Source: Candidatus Hydrogenedentota bacterium (lineage in GTDB: Bacteria; Hydrogenedentota; Hydrogenedentia; Hydrogenedentales; SLHB01). From it: 64,000 nt of DNA. Shown one piece after another: positions 26,162 to 34,718 of the stretch (position 1 is its first letter; every line of letters begins with the position of its first letter). The position numbers and the translations under genes were made by a program. A model generated the notes under the pieces. The model was not told the origin of the DNA. It worked only from the letters and a program-made list of their open reading frames with translations, and ran no database searches. The stretch spans positions 42,645-106,644 of the forward strand of contig JABWCD010000021.1 of assembly GCA_013359265.1 (NCBI GenBank), in the 5' to 3' direction.

Positions 26162-26752
26162 ATGTCGATGTTGGTAACGAAACCCGCGCCGGAGTTCAAG
26201 GCGCAGACTGTGTTGGCAGACAATACGATCGCGGAAAAGACGCTGTCGGAACTGCGTGGTAACAAGTACGCGGTGGTGTTTTTCTATCCGCTCGATTTTA
26301 CGTTCGTGTGCCCGTCGGAGATCATCGCTTTCGATCGGAAGCTGGACGAGTTCAAGAGGCGGAATTGCGAGGTGATCGGTATTTCGGTGGATTCGCAGTT
26401 CACGCACCTCGCGTGGAAGAACACACCGCTCGATAAAGGCGGCATCGGGAACGTGCGGTTTCCGCTTGTTGCGGACCTGACGAAACAGATCGCGGAACAG
26501 TACGGCGTATTGTTCAATAATGCGGTCGCATTGCGCGGGTTGTTCCTGATCGACAAGGCGGGCGTGGTGCGGCACGCGGTAATCAACGACTTGCCGCTGG
26601 GCCGCAATATTGACGAGGCGCTGCGCATGCTTGACGCCCTGCAGTATCACGAAACGCACGGCGAGGTGTGCCCCGCGAATTGGAAAGAGGGACAGGCTGC
26701 GATGAAGCCGACGGCCGCGGGCGTCGCGGAGTATCTTGCGAAGCAGAATTAG
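26162..26752 (+). CDS. Typical 2-Cys peroxiredoxin (AhpC/TSA)
   Basis: 196 residues. The peroxidatic Cys50 sits in DFTFVCPSE, and the resolving Cys is in HGEVCPANW near residue 170. KPAPEFKAQTVL, FFYPLDFTFVCPSEII and RGLFLIDKAG are all standard. It reduces hydrogen peroxide and organic peroxides with a thiol partner. The ATG at 26162 is set by GGAAGGAG. No AhpF is nearby, so a thioredoxin or another reductase probably recycles it. It is preceded by a possibly structured leader. Confidence 0.96.
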   Translation: MSMLVTKPAPEFKAQTVLADNTIAEKTLSELRGNKYAVVFFYPLDFTFVCPSEIIAFDRKLDEFKRRNCEVIGISVDSQFTHLAWKNTPLDKGGIGNVRFPLVADLTKQIAEQYGVLFNNAVALRGLFLIDKAGVVRHAVINDLPLGRNIDEALRMLDALQYHETHGEVCPANWKEGQAAMKPTAAGVAEYLAKQN

Positions 26753-26923
26753 CGGAATCGCGAATTCAAGGTCTGAAATTCCCGATATGGAATTCAATCT
26801 CTGAGATTACAGCGATTTTGAACATACCTCGCATGTCGCCGCGGCCACGCTTCTGGAGGAGGGGGCGTGGCCGTGTTCGATTCTCGCGGTGCGGCGCTGT
26901 GCGCCAAGCGTGTCCGGCAATCG

Positions 26924-27925
26924 TTACGTGTCTATTCCAATCGCGTCACGGACAACATAGAGCGGGCGGCGCTGGATTTCGATGTACGTGCGGCCGACAT
27001 ACTCGCCGAGGATGCCGATGAGGATGCACTGAAGGCCGCCGAGCAGCCAGAGTCCGGCGATGGCGAGTGCGCCAAGACTTACTCCGTTGCGCGCGCCCGA
27101 GAATCCAATCCATAAGCACGCGATCAGCGAGCAGACAGATACGAATGCGCCAAGTGGAAGCGCAATCCGCAATGGCGCGAGGGAAAAGCCGGTAATGCTG
27201 GTGACGGCCAGGCGCAGACTGCTGCGGTAGGTGTATTTCGTCTTGCCGGCGTGACGCGCGCCGTGTTCGTAATCCACGGTGGTTTGCCGAAAACCGGGCC
27301 ACGACGTGAGCGTGCGGACGAGGCGGTGGCGTTGCGGGCACGCGCGAAACACGTCCGCAACGGCACGATCGATAATGCGGAATTCGCCGGTGTCCATGGG
27401 CAGGTCCCAGCCGACGAGCAAGCGCATCACGCGATACCAAAGGTACGCGAGCGCGCGTTTGAGGATAGGTTCGCCGCGGCGCGAGATGCGTCGTCCGCCG
27501 ACTACGTCGTATCCTTCCTTCCACTTTGCGATCAACGCGGGCACGAGTTCCGGCGGGTCCTGGCCGTCGGCGTCCATCACGATGATCGCGTCTCCCTTTG
27601 CCGCGTCGATGCCCGCGGTAAGCGCGGCGGACTGGCCAAAGTTGCGCGAGAGAAAGATTGCCTTCACGCGCGGATCGTGCGCGTGGAGTTGTGACAAGAC
27701 GAAGCGCGAGTTGTCGGAGCTGCCGTCATCCACGAAGATGAACTCAGCGGAATCGTCCGCAACGTCGAACACTTCGTGGAGCAGTTCGTAGATGTACCGG
27801 AGATTGGGCTCCTCGTTGTACGCGGGGACCACGACCGAAATGAGCTTCGGATCGGGTTTGGTCGCGCGTTTGCGCGTTCGTTTCTCGGCCCGCTTACGGG
27901 GCCGTTTCGCTTTTGCGCTTGCCAA
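26924..27925 (-). CDS. Membrane-anchored GT2 glycosyltransferase (DPM1/GtrB-like)
   Basis: 333 residues. A basic N-terminal tail precedes the GT-A domain: ISVVVPAYNEEPNLRYIYE, EFIFVDDGSSDNS (DxD-like nucleotide-sugar motif), VMDADGQDPPELV. Two C-terminal membrane segments (about 255-275 and 285-310) fit the GtrB/ArnC/dolichyl-phosphate type, which loads sugars on polyprenyl phosphate at the membrane face. The gene overlaps the methyltransferase gene by 32 bp, so the pair probably acts together in glycan or lipid-linked sugar synthesis. Confidence 0.92.
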   Translation of the reverse strand: MASAKAKRPRKRAEKRTRKRATKPDPKLISVVVPAYNEEPNLRYIYELLHEVFDVADDSAEFIFVDDGSSDNSRFVLSQLHAHDPRVKAIFLSRNFGQSAALTAGIDAAKGDAIIVMDADGQDPPELVPALIAKWKEGYDVVGGRRISRRGEPILKRALAYLWYRVMRLLVGWDLPMDTGEFRIIDRAVADVFRACPQRHRLVRTLTSWPGFRQTTVDYEHGARHAGKTKYTYRSSLRLAVTSITGFSLAPLRIALPLGAFVSVCSLIACLWIGFSGARNGVSLGALAIAGLWLLGGLQCILIGILGEYVGRTYIEIQRRPLYVVRDAIGIDT

Positions 27926-28520
27926 CGATGTGAAAACTCCAATAGCGGTCGCGGCCGTCGTTATAGTCGACGATGTCCATATCGCACGATTGCAGGAACG
28001 GAACGAGCACCTGCCACGTGGGGGACCATTTGTGCGCGCCGCCGACCCACGGCGCCCCGGGCCGCCACAGCGCGCAGGATTCGTGCGGCAGATACAGAAA
28101 CAGTATACCGCCCGGCCTCAGTTTGCGAATCCAGAGCCGGAGCGCGTCCTGCCACTGTGCAAGGTGTTCGAGGCAGTGGGAACTGAACACGTAATCGAGG
28201 CTTGCGTCAGGAAACCGGTCGAGAGAATGGGCGTTCTCGGCGGCCGAATCGTCGATGGGTGTTGCGCCGGGGAACGGCCATTGGTTCGCGCCGATATCGA
28301 TGCCGGCGCCGGCGCAATATTCTTGCGCAATGCCGAGAACATTCGCCGCCGCGTTACCGTGGGTGAGGTAGTCGGGATACAGCTCGCCGCCGTATTCGTG
28401 AAACACTTCGCCGTCGCGCTCGACGCGCTTCACGTGACGGCGTGTATAGAGACAAACGATTCCGGGAATAATCTCATCGGGATGACGGACGGCGCGGCGA
28501 ATGATCTCGGCGATGCGCAC
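27894..28520 (-). CDS. Class I SAM-dependent methyltransferase
   Basis: 208 residues. The SAM-binding loop GIDIGANQWPFPGATPIDDS is near residue 73, and SSHCLEHLAQWQDALRLW plus KLRPGGILFLYLP form the typical later motifs. It overlaps the glycosyltransferase, suggesting that a sugar or lipid-linked glycan is the methyl acceptor, but this is inference. It lacks a membrane segment. Ends with a basic tail. Confidence 0.85.
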   Translation of the reverse strand: MRIAEIIRRAVRHPDEIIPGIVCLYTRRHVKRVERDGEVFHEYGGELYPDYLTHGNAAANVLGIAQEYCAGAGIDIGANQWPFPGATPIDDSAAENAHSLDRFPDASLDYVFSSHCLEHLAQWQDALRLWIRKLRPGGILFLYLPHESCALWRPGAPWVGGAHKWSPTWQVLVPFLQSCDMDIVDYNDGRDRYWSFHIVGKRKSETAP

Positions 28521-28525
28521 GGCGC

Positions 28526-29500
28526 CTACGCGAAGATCGGCGGGCCGACAAAATCGATGCCGTGTTTCCCGCCGACGGCGATGAGCGCATCCAGCGACGG
28601 TTTACCCGCGCGGCAGAGGGAGTCGATGCCGCGGAAGAAGTGCTCGAACCCGCCGGGCGTTGTGATGACCAACAGCTTGCCGGGCGTCGTCCCGGCATTG
28701 CCGTACGTATGCGGGACGCCGCGTGGAATAAACGCAATTTGTCCCTGCTTCAATGCCAACTCCTCGCCACCGACGCGCGCGCGGTAGTCGCCTTCTATGA
28801 CATAAAAAGTTTCATCTTCCTTGTGGTGCACGTGCAGCGGCGGACCCATGCGCGGCGGGTCGTTGGTGACGAAGATCGACATCGCGCCGCCTGACTCGTC
28901 GGAGGTCAGTTTCACGCGGACGGGAACGCCGAGGATATCGAGTAATTCGCCTTCGTCGTCCTGGCGAACAATGGGCCTTAGACCGTCCGGCTGATTGCAC
29001 GGAAACGACGCGAGGTCGGCGTTCGGTGGAACAAACTCGATGCCGAATTCAGCGCCGCGAGCGAGAAGGGCTGGAATATCCGGCGGACCCGAAGGCAGGG
29101 GCGGTTCGTCGAGATGAGTGGCGCGTTCGCTGAATGGCGCCAAATACCGATCGAACCCCGCAGGCGTGACGATGACGAGAAACTGGCCCCACGGCTGTTG
29201 AACAGCGAAGCGGTGCGGAATACCGCTGGGCAGGAATGCGACGGCGCCGGGCCGGCCTGTGAAGCGGTCGGCGGAGGCCTGAAATTCAACGTCTGCATCC
29301 AGGAGCACGAAGACTTCGTGTTCGCGATGGTGCACATGCGGGGGAGGTTCGGTGCCTTTCCGTTTGCAGATGTCCACAATTGCGAGCGTGTCGTTCGTAT
29401 GCTCCCCGCGCAGGGGATAGCTGTAACGTGAGCCCTGGTACCACGTCGCATTGGTGAGGTCGACTTCACGAACGTTCGATAATGGTGTCGCCATGCTCAT
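28526..29500 (-). CDS. Bicupin domain protein
   Basis: 324 residues with two cupin barrels. The metal-ligand motif HVHHREHEVFVLLD lies near residue 56 and its repeat HVHHKEDETFYVIEG near residue 224; second motifs appear as FLPSGIPHRF and FIPRGVPHTYGN. Such proteins may be dioxygenases, isomerases or binding proteins. Reaction unknown. ATG 29500 overlaps the stop of the upstream DUF5615 gene (ATGA), so it is in one transcript with the toxin-antitoxin pair. Confidence 0.88.
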   Translation of the reverse strand: MSMATPLSNVREVDLTNATWYQGSRYSYPLRGEHTNDTLAIVDICKRKGTEPPPHVHHREHEVFVLLDADVEFQASADRFTGRPGAVAFLPSGIPHRFAVQQPWGQFLVIVTPAGFDRYLAPFSERATHLDEPPLPSGPPDIPALLARGAEFGIEFVPPNADLASFPCNQPDGLRPIVRQDDEGELLDILGVPVRVKLTSDESGGAMSIFVTNDPPRMGPPLHVHHKEDETFYVIEGDYRARVGGEELALKQGQIAFIPRGVPHTYGNAGTTPGKLLVITTPGGFEHFFRGIDSLCRAGKPSLDALIAVGGKHGIDFVGPPIFA

Positions 29501-29856
29501 CGCGTTTCTTCTTCTAACCTTTGTGGTCTGTTAATGCGTAGCAACTGGCCACGCAAATCTTCGACCAATGAAATAGCATCGTTGATGCGCGCGGCAAGCG
29601 ACTCGAAATCGGTGTCCGATGAACACACGATAATTCCGAAATGCAGACCCGATTCCGCATGCAGCCGAATGAAATGCCTTCGATCGAGCGTTACGACCGC
29701 AGGCGCGTCCGTCGATGCGTGATTAAGAATCGCGCGGTCAGAACACCCTGCGATTGCGCTTACTGATTCGTGTGCAGTTCGAATATCGTGACCAAGCAGG
29801 CGAAGGGCGGTGACGACGAGAATCGGTAAGTTTTCGTCCGCGAACAGCCTCGCCAA
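29497..29856 (-). CDS. DUF5615 PIN-like toxin
   Basis: 119 residues. LFADENLPILVVTALRLLGHD matches the N-terminus of DUF5615/Mut7-C-like PIN proteins, with acidic residues for metal binding, and VVTLDRRHF is a conserved central motif. The start codon is TTG at 29856, directly after the stop of the DUF433 gene (TGATTG). These pairs are type II toxin-antitoxin loci in which the PIN-like protein is thought to be an RNase. Activity is inferred from family only. Confidence 0.85.
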   Translation of the reverse strand: MARLFADENLPILVVTALRLLGHDIRTAHESVSAIAGCSDRAILNHASTDAPAVVTLDRRHFIRLHAESGLHFGIIVCSSDTDFESLAARINDAISLVEDLRGQLLRINRPQRLEEETR

Positions 29857-30186
29857 TCAGTCGTCCTCTTGCCCGCGAATTTGGCGATCGATGTCGGCAG
29901 CGTGCGTTGCGACATACGCCCACGCGTTGTGAAGGTCGTCGCTGCGGAGGGACGGGTACATCCCCAACAACTCCGCATCGCTCTTGCCAAGCCTACGCCA
30001 TTTCTCGAGAAGCCAAACCGGGATTCGTGTGCGTACGACACAGGGGCTTCCCCCGCACACGTCGGGTATCGTCTCTATACCGGGCACACGATTGCCGGTC
30101 TCGCCGACCACAACGCGTAAGAGATGTGCCTTCTCCGCCTCGGACATCCTCGGCAACAATTCCCGTATCTTCTCAAGCGCATTCAT
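29857..30186 (-). CDS. DUF433 antitoxin
   Basis: 109 residues. The DUF433 core CGGSPCVVRTRIPVWLLEKW is in the middle, with a predicted helix-turn-helix-like C-part (LLGMYPSLRSDDLHNAWAY). An N-terminal extension of about 40 residues (LEKIRELLPRMSEAEKAHLL) precedes it. DUF433 proteins neutralise DUF5615 toxins and probably autoregulate. The stop abuts the toxin start. ATG 30186. Confidence 0.9.
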   Translation of the reverse strand: MNALEKIRELLPRMSEAEKAHLLRVVVGETGNRVPGIETIPDVCGGSPCVVRTRIPVWLLEKWRRLGKSDAELLGMYPSLRSDDLHNAWAYVATHAADIDRQIRGQEDD

Positions 30187-30349
30187 TGGATTTCTGCCTT
30201 AACAGGCTTCCATGGTGTCACATTGCTTCTGCTGTACGCAATACCTTGACTTGCCCTTCATCCGTCCGTATCGTTTGGATTTTCCGGGGGGAAACGGGTC
30301 GAGGGAGCGATGGGTCGCGCGTGCCGCGCGCGGTCGCGTGGGAGAGTCG

Positions 30350-31720
30350 ATGAGCACCTTGGGCAGCGCGGAACGGCCGCTGCGCGTGGCGATTGTGGGG
30401 AGTGGGCCTAGCGGGTTTTATTCCACGGAAGCGCTCTTTAAGTCGGACCTCTCGATACACGTCGACATGTTCGACCGACTGCCGACTCCTTTCGGACTGG
30501 TGCGCGGCGGCGTCGCGCCGGACCATCCAAAGATCAAGAGCGTCACGAAAATATACGACAAGATTGCAGCGCACGACGGCTTCACATTTTTTGGCAACGT
30601 GACTGTGGGACGGGACATCTCGGTCGAGGAACTGCGGCAGTTCTACGACGCGATTCTGTTTGCGTGCGGCGCGGAGACAGATAACCGTCTCGGCGTTCCC
30701 GGCGAGGACCTGCCGGGCAGTCACACGGCGACAGAGTTTGTGGGCTGGTACAACGGCCATCCGGATTACCGCGATCGCGAGTTCGATCTGTCGCGGGAGG
30801 TGGCCGTCGTAATTGGCCAGGGCAACGTCGCGATGGACGTGAGCCGAATTCTGGCGAAGACAGCGGACGAACTGCGCCACACCGACATTGCCGAGTATGC
30901 GCTCGACGCGCTCGCGGAGAGCAAGGTGCGCGAAATTCATCTCATCGGAAGGCGCGGCCCGGCACAGGCGAAATTCACGACGCCGGAGTTGCGCGAGATT
31001 GGCGAGTTGGCGGAGTGCGATGTGATCGTGCGCCATGAGGATCTAGCCGTCGACGCCGCGAGCCAGGCGGAATTGGACGACACCGAAAACCACACGGCGC
31101 GGAAAAACATGGCCGAACTTCGGGCAATCGCCGAGCGCACCACGGCGGGCAAGAAGCGGCGTTACGTGATGCACTTCTTGAAAAGTCCCGTCGAACTCGT
31201 TGGCGCGGCGCGGGTCGAATCGATTCGGCTCGAGCACAACCGGCTCGAAGGCAAGCCGTTCCAAACGCGCGCGGCGGGCACGGGTACGTTCGAGGAATTG
31301 GCATGCGGGCTGGTGTTTCGTAGCGTGGGCTATCGCGGCGTTCCGGTGCCGGGCGTTCCGTTCGACGCTGCGCGGGGACTGATTCCGAACGCGGCGGGCC
31401 GCGTACTCGACGGCGCGTCGGCCGTCTCCGGATTGTACGTTGCGGGATGGATTAAGCGCGGGCCCAGCGGCGTCATCGGCACGAATAAGCCCGACAGCCA
31501 GGAAACCGTCGCGTCATTGATCGCTGATTCCGCAACGCTTGCGCCGTGTGCGATTCCCGACACCGGGGCATTGCGAGGACTCCTCGGCCAACGCGGTATT
31601 CGCTCCGTTTCCTATGCCGACTGGAAACGAATCGACGCCGCCGAAATCGAACGCGGCCAGGCTAAGGGAAAGCCGCGGGAGAAGTTCGCGCGAATCGGCG
31701 AAATGTTGGAAGTTTTCTAG
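30350..31720 (+). CDS. FprA/adrenodoxin-reductase-type NADP-ferredoxin reductase
   Basis: 456 residues. FAD motif [17 protein letters not shown] near residue 12, [20 protein letters not shown] motif [16 protein letters not shown] near 155, and [14 protein letters not shown] at the FAD C-terminal part. This family moves electrons between NADPH and ferredoxins. ATG 30350 follows GGGAGAG. The frame is open upstream to 30212, but that part is not FprA-like. No ferredoxin gene is adjacent. Confidence 0.94.
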   Translation: MSTLGSAERPLRVAIVGSGPSGFYSTEALFKSDLSIHVDMFDRLPTPFGLVRGGVAPDHPKIKSVTKIYDKIAAHDGFTFFGNVTVGRDISVEELRQFYDAILFACGAETDNRLGVPGEDLPGSHTATEFVGWYNGHPDYRDREFDLSREVAVVIGQGNVAMDVSRILAKTADELRHTDIAEYALDALAESKVREIHLIGRRGPAQAKFTTPELREIGELAECDVIVRHEDLAVDAASQAELDDTENHTARKNMAELRAIAERTTAGKKRRYVMHFLKSPVELVGAARVESIRLEHNRLEGKPFQTRAAGTGTFEELACGLVFRSVGYRGVPVPGVPFDAARGLIPNAAGRVLDGASAVSGLYVAGWIKRGPSGVIGTNKPDSQETVASLIADSATLAPCAIPDTGALRGLLGQRGIRSVSYADWKRIDAAEIERGQAKGKPREKFARIGEMLEVF

Positions 31721-31765
31721 TGGTCTGCGTCATTTGAATTTGGCGGTCCCAGTCACGTGGAATAC

Positions 31766-31787
31766 CGCCCGGCACGGAGACCGGGCG
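31766..31787. repeat. Short palindrome in a gap
   Basis: CGCCCGG (31766-31772) and CCGGGCG (31781-31787) pair around CACGGAGA. It lies in the gap 31721-31952, which otherwise shows no gene. The GCC-rich loop sequence resembles short dispersed palindromes rather than a terminator, as no T-run follows. Confidence 0.45.
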
Positions 31788-31952
31788 CTACAATCGTCAA
31801 CAAAATCGATTGACGGGAACCACTAATGGTTCATACCATTTGTCTTTGACGGTGCATTCGGCGCTGCTTTTGGAACTGGAATCTCAAGTCTCAGATTTGA
31901 AATCTCAAACGGAAGAGGAGATCGGGAGTCAGGAGTCCAATGGAGTAGCGAC

Positions 31953-32198
31953 ATGTTTCCGCACGTAATGGACGCAAGGCATATCAGAGGTTATACCGTC
32001 TGGGTTCGATTCGATGACGGATCGGAAGGTGAAATTGACCTCTTGGACGCCCTTGACGGAACGGTGTTCGAGCCATTGCGTGACGTGCGCTTTTTCCGGC
32101 AGTTCTTAATCGATGGCAATACGCTTGCATGGCCAAACGGTGTGGACTTTGCGCCCGAGTTTCTGTATGAGCGGCTGAAAAACCGAGTGCATGAATGA
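31953..32198 (+). CDS. DUF2442 domain protein
   Basis: 81 residues. YTVWVRFDDGSEGEIDLLDAL and ALDGTVFEPLRDVRFFRQ match the small DUF2442 family, often near toxin-antitoxin genes, though here no partner is adjacent. The C-terminal WPNGVDFAPEFLYERLK is also family-like. The alternative start is the internal ATG at codon 6. Function unknown. Confidence 0.85.
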   Translation: MFPHVMDARHIRGYTVWVRFDDGSEGEIDLLDALDGTVFEPLRDVRFFRQFLIDGNTLAWPNGVDFAPEFLYERLKNRVHE

Positions 32199-32347
32199 AT
32201 CGCACGCTGTCGAAGACACTACTAATAGCGTCTTGCACACCTGCCCTACACGCTTTTCCGAAGGAGCTTGGACGGGTCATGCTCCGGTCGAAGCTCGTCG
32301 GACGTTCAATCGCTATATCGCTCCTTCACACGATCCGTTCCATCCTC

Positions 32348-33409
32348 TCACCACGTCAGCCATTCGATTCCATTCGCCGATGCTTTGAACTTGCGTGCGC
32401 GGATGGAGGAACCTTCGCCTTCTTCGTAGTAGACGATGAGTATTGATCCGTCATTGAGCGTGACCATGCTGGGGTAGGCGCCGCCGACGGAATCGACGGA
32501 CACGTTCTGGCTCCAGGTGGCGCAGTCGTCGAGCGAGTAGTGCAGGCTGGTGTTTGGGATGCGGTGTGCGATGAGCACGATGCCGTCCGGCGTTCGGTGC
32601 AAGTATGGGCAGTGGCCGGGGAATCCCATCGGTACGGACACGCTCCACGTCTTTCCGCCGTCGGTGGATTTTGAAAAGCGCATGCTCTCCTTTTCGGTTC
32701 GCTGCGCCGCGTAGAGAGCACCGTCTTTCAATTCGATGATGTCGGTTTCGGCGTCGAGCCGCAGTCCGCCGTTGGGAATGTCATAGGGGTGTGACCAGGT
32801 TTGGCCTTTGTCGGTGGAGATCGTCACAGCACCCCATGCGTCGCCGCTGTCTTCGAGGTAGAGTCCGAGAATCAGATTTCCATTCGAGAGCTCGCGGATC
32901 GGCGCGCTGCAATAGTAGGTGCTGACGAGACGCGGCGCGGACCACGTCTTGCCCGCGTCCGCGGATTCGACGATGTACGATCCGAGTCCGCGATATCCGC
33001 CGTCGGCCTTTTTGCGCAGCGAAAAGAAACTGCAGAGGATGCGTCCGTCGCTCAGTTGCACGACGGAGGGATCGCGGTCATCGTCCTCGGTATCGACGAC
33101 GGTTTCCGCGGCGCTCCACGTGCGGCCTTCGTCGGACGAGTAGCATGCCGACGCGCGCCCTCCCTTCGGCAGGGCGTCGTTTGGCAACGACACGTGACCG
33201 TAGCCGGCGTAGAAGATCGCCATGAGGCGGCCGTCCTTGAGGCGGCACACGTCGGGAAACGCTTCGTACGCACCGGCCCCTGCGTCGCGGCAGACATAGA
33301 CGAATTCCTTGTCCGCGACGAGTGGTGGAGTGTCTTGAGCAGCCGCCGACAAATTTGCCGCAAGCGCGACAACAATAGCCGCGGATACGGTATATGACAG
33401 GATATTCAT
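32348..33409 (-). CDS. Exported sialidase-like/BNR-repeat protein
   Basis: 353 residues with a signal peptide ending near SAAAQ. The BNR/Asp-box repeats SSDEGRTW, SADAGKTWS, STDKGQTWS and STDGGKTW place it in the six-bladed propeller sialidase superfamily. Whether it has sialidase activity is uncertain, as the catalytic Arg triad could not be verified by eye. ATG 33409 follows GGGGGC. The upstream-open frame belongs to the Fic gene region. Confidence 0.85.
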   Translation of the reverse strand: MNILSYTVSAAIVVALAANLSAAAQDTPPLVADKEFVYVCRDAGAGAYEAFPDVCRLKDGRLMAIFYAGYGHVSLPNDALPKGGRASACYSSDEGRTWSAAETVVDTEDDDRDPSVVQLSDGRILCSFFSLRKKADGGYRGLGSYIVESADAGKTWSAPRLVSTYYCSAPIRELSNGNLILGLYLEDSGDAWGAVTISTDKGQTWSHPYDIPNGGLRLDAETDIIELKDGALYAAQRTEKESMRFSKSTDGGKTWSVSVPMGFPGHCPYLHRTPDGIVLIAHRIPNTSLHYSLDDCATWSQNVSVDSVGGAYPSMVTLNDGSILIVYYEEGEGSSIRARKFKASANGIEWLTW

Positions 33410-33422
33410 TCGATAGCGCCCC

Positions 33423-34604
33423 CTATTGTTTACTCTGGTGCTGTGAGTACTTTTCAAATGTATGTTCGCGAGCCAGGAGCAAATTGAGAAGCTTCGTATG
33501 CTGGAACAGTTTGGTCCGCCCCTTCTTACGTTCCGCCAGTACACCCGCAGCAGCAAGTTTCCGCAGGTACGAAGAGGCGGTGTCGCGTGCCGCGATCCCG
33601 GAATCGATGAGGTTGCCGATTCGAATATACGGTTGGCTGAACATGAGTTCCAGTAATTCGTGCGTGTAGATGCCCGGGAGTATCGCTTTAAGATGTTCGC
33701 GGGTATGGTCCAGCAGTTCCTGAACCGCAAGGATACGGCGCGACGTCCACGTCGCGGTCACCTCGATAGCGTCCAACATATAAAGTATCCACGGTTCCCA
33801 TGCACCGCGTTCGGTGACGGCACGAATGTGGCGGTAATAGGCTTGGCGGTTTTCCAGGATGTACCGGCTGAGATAGAGCACAGGAAGGGCGAGCAGGCCG
33901 TGTTGAACAAGGTAAAGGATGTTTAGAATTCGTCCCGTGCGGCCATTTCCATCGGTAAACGGATGAATCGCCTCGAACTGGTAGTGCATAACCGCCATCT
34001 TGATCAAGTGATCGGCGCCGCCCGGTTCATTCACGTATTGCTCCCAGTTTCGCAGCAACGCCTTTAGCCGTTCGGGATCGGAAGGGGGCGTGTATATTGC
34101 CTTCCGCGTTGATGGGTCGGCTATGATGGTGCCCGGCATCTTGCGGACCTGAATTTCCGCCCCGCGAAGTGTTTGACAGATCAGCGTGGCGGTTGCAACC
34201 GAGAGTGGGCGGGCGTTGAGCGCGGCAAATCCGCCCTTCAGGGCAACGCTGTAGCGATAGGCTTCCTTCGTCGCGGGAAGGGCGTCGGCGTGTTCGTCTG
34301 CTGCGAACTGGAAGAGGTCGTCCGATGTAGTGACGATGTTCTCAATTTCCGAACTGACCTTGGCTTCAAGCAGCGGAATCGACCCCACCAAGAGCAACGG
34401 GTTCGGAATGCTGGCGCTGACAGATTTAAGTTCGCTGAGGGCCCGCGCGGCAGCCGTCGTTTTTTTGAGAATGCTCTTTGTCTCAATATCCGCCGCAGGA
34501 GGCAGGAGAGGCAGGTTATCGAATGGTTTGTCCGGGTTGAATGTGGTCACGGTTTGCGCGTTACCAATGGCGATGTTTCGTTTCCCTTGTACACACAGTA
34601 ACAC
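33423..34604 (-). CDS. Fic family AMP-transferase, class II-like
   Basis: 393 residues. The Fic core HPFTDGNGRTGR is at about residue 215 with the expected catalytic His and phosphate-binding Gly. An inhibitory helix motif SSEIEN fits S/TxxxE(G/N) in the N-terminal part, as in class II Fic enzymes whose activity is masked in cis. The C-terminal winged-helix-like part (ARDTASSYLRKLAAAGVL) is present. It could modify GTPases, gyrase or another target with AMP. Start uncertain: GTG at 34604, or a GTG at 34550. A perfect palindrome lies upstream. Confidence 0.9.
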   Translation of the reverse strand: MLLCVQGKRNIAIGNAQTVTTFNPDKPFDNLPLLPPAADIETKSILKKTTAAARALSELKSVSASIPNPLLLVGSIPLLEAKVSSEIENIVTTSDDLFQFAADEHADALPATKEAYRYSVALKGGFAALNARPLSVATATLICQTLRGAEIQVRKMPGTIIADPSTRKAIYTPPSDPERLKALLRNWEQYVNEPGGADHLIKMAVMHYQFEAIHPFTDGNGRTGRILNILYLVQHGLLALPVLYLSRYILENRQAYYRHIRAVTERGAWEPWILYMLDAIEVTATWTSRRILAVQELLDHTREHLKAILPGIYTHELLELMFSQPYIRIGNLIDSGIAARDTASSYLRKLAAAGVLAERKKGRTKLFQHTKLLNLLLAREHTFEKYSQHQSKQ

Positions 34605-34639
34605 GGTGTCCGAATATACACAATATTTTTGATATTTTA

Positions 34640-34660
34640 GGCATATCGCGTCGATATGCC
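34640..34660. promoter_or_regulatory. Palindromic operator-like site between fic and the lipoprotein gene
   Basis: GGCATATCG (34640-34648) and CGATATGCC (34652-34660) are perfect 9-bp arms with a 3-bp spacer, in AT-rich DNA between two divergent genes. TAAAAT-like and TATATT-like hexamers are nearby on the minus strand. The site could be bound by the Fic protein's wHTH-like part or by an unlinked regulator. Confidence 0.45.
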
Positions 34661-34718
34661 CAAGAACTCGGTATATCTAACTGCGGTCTATAATTGATAT
34701 ATATTATTTTGTAGCAAT

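Noticed and set aside
26867..27115. 82-codon plus-strand ORF
   Set aside because: It is antisense to the glycosyltransferase gene, which has strong motifs; the ORF shows none.
32195..32446. 83-codon plus-strand ORF after the DUF2442 gene
   Set aside because: It overlaps the sialidase-like gene on the other strand and lacks a ribosome site.
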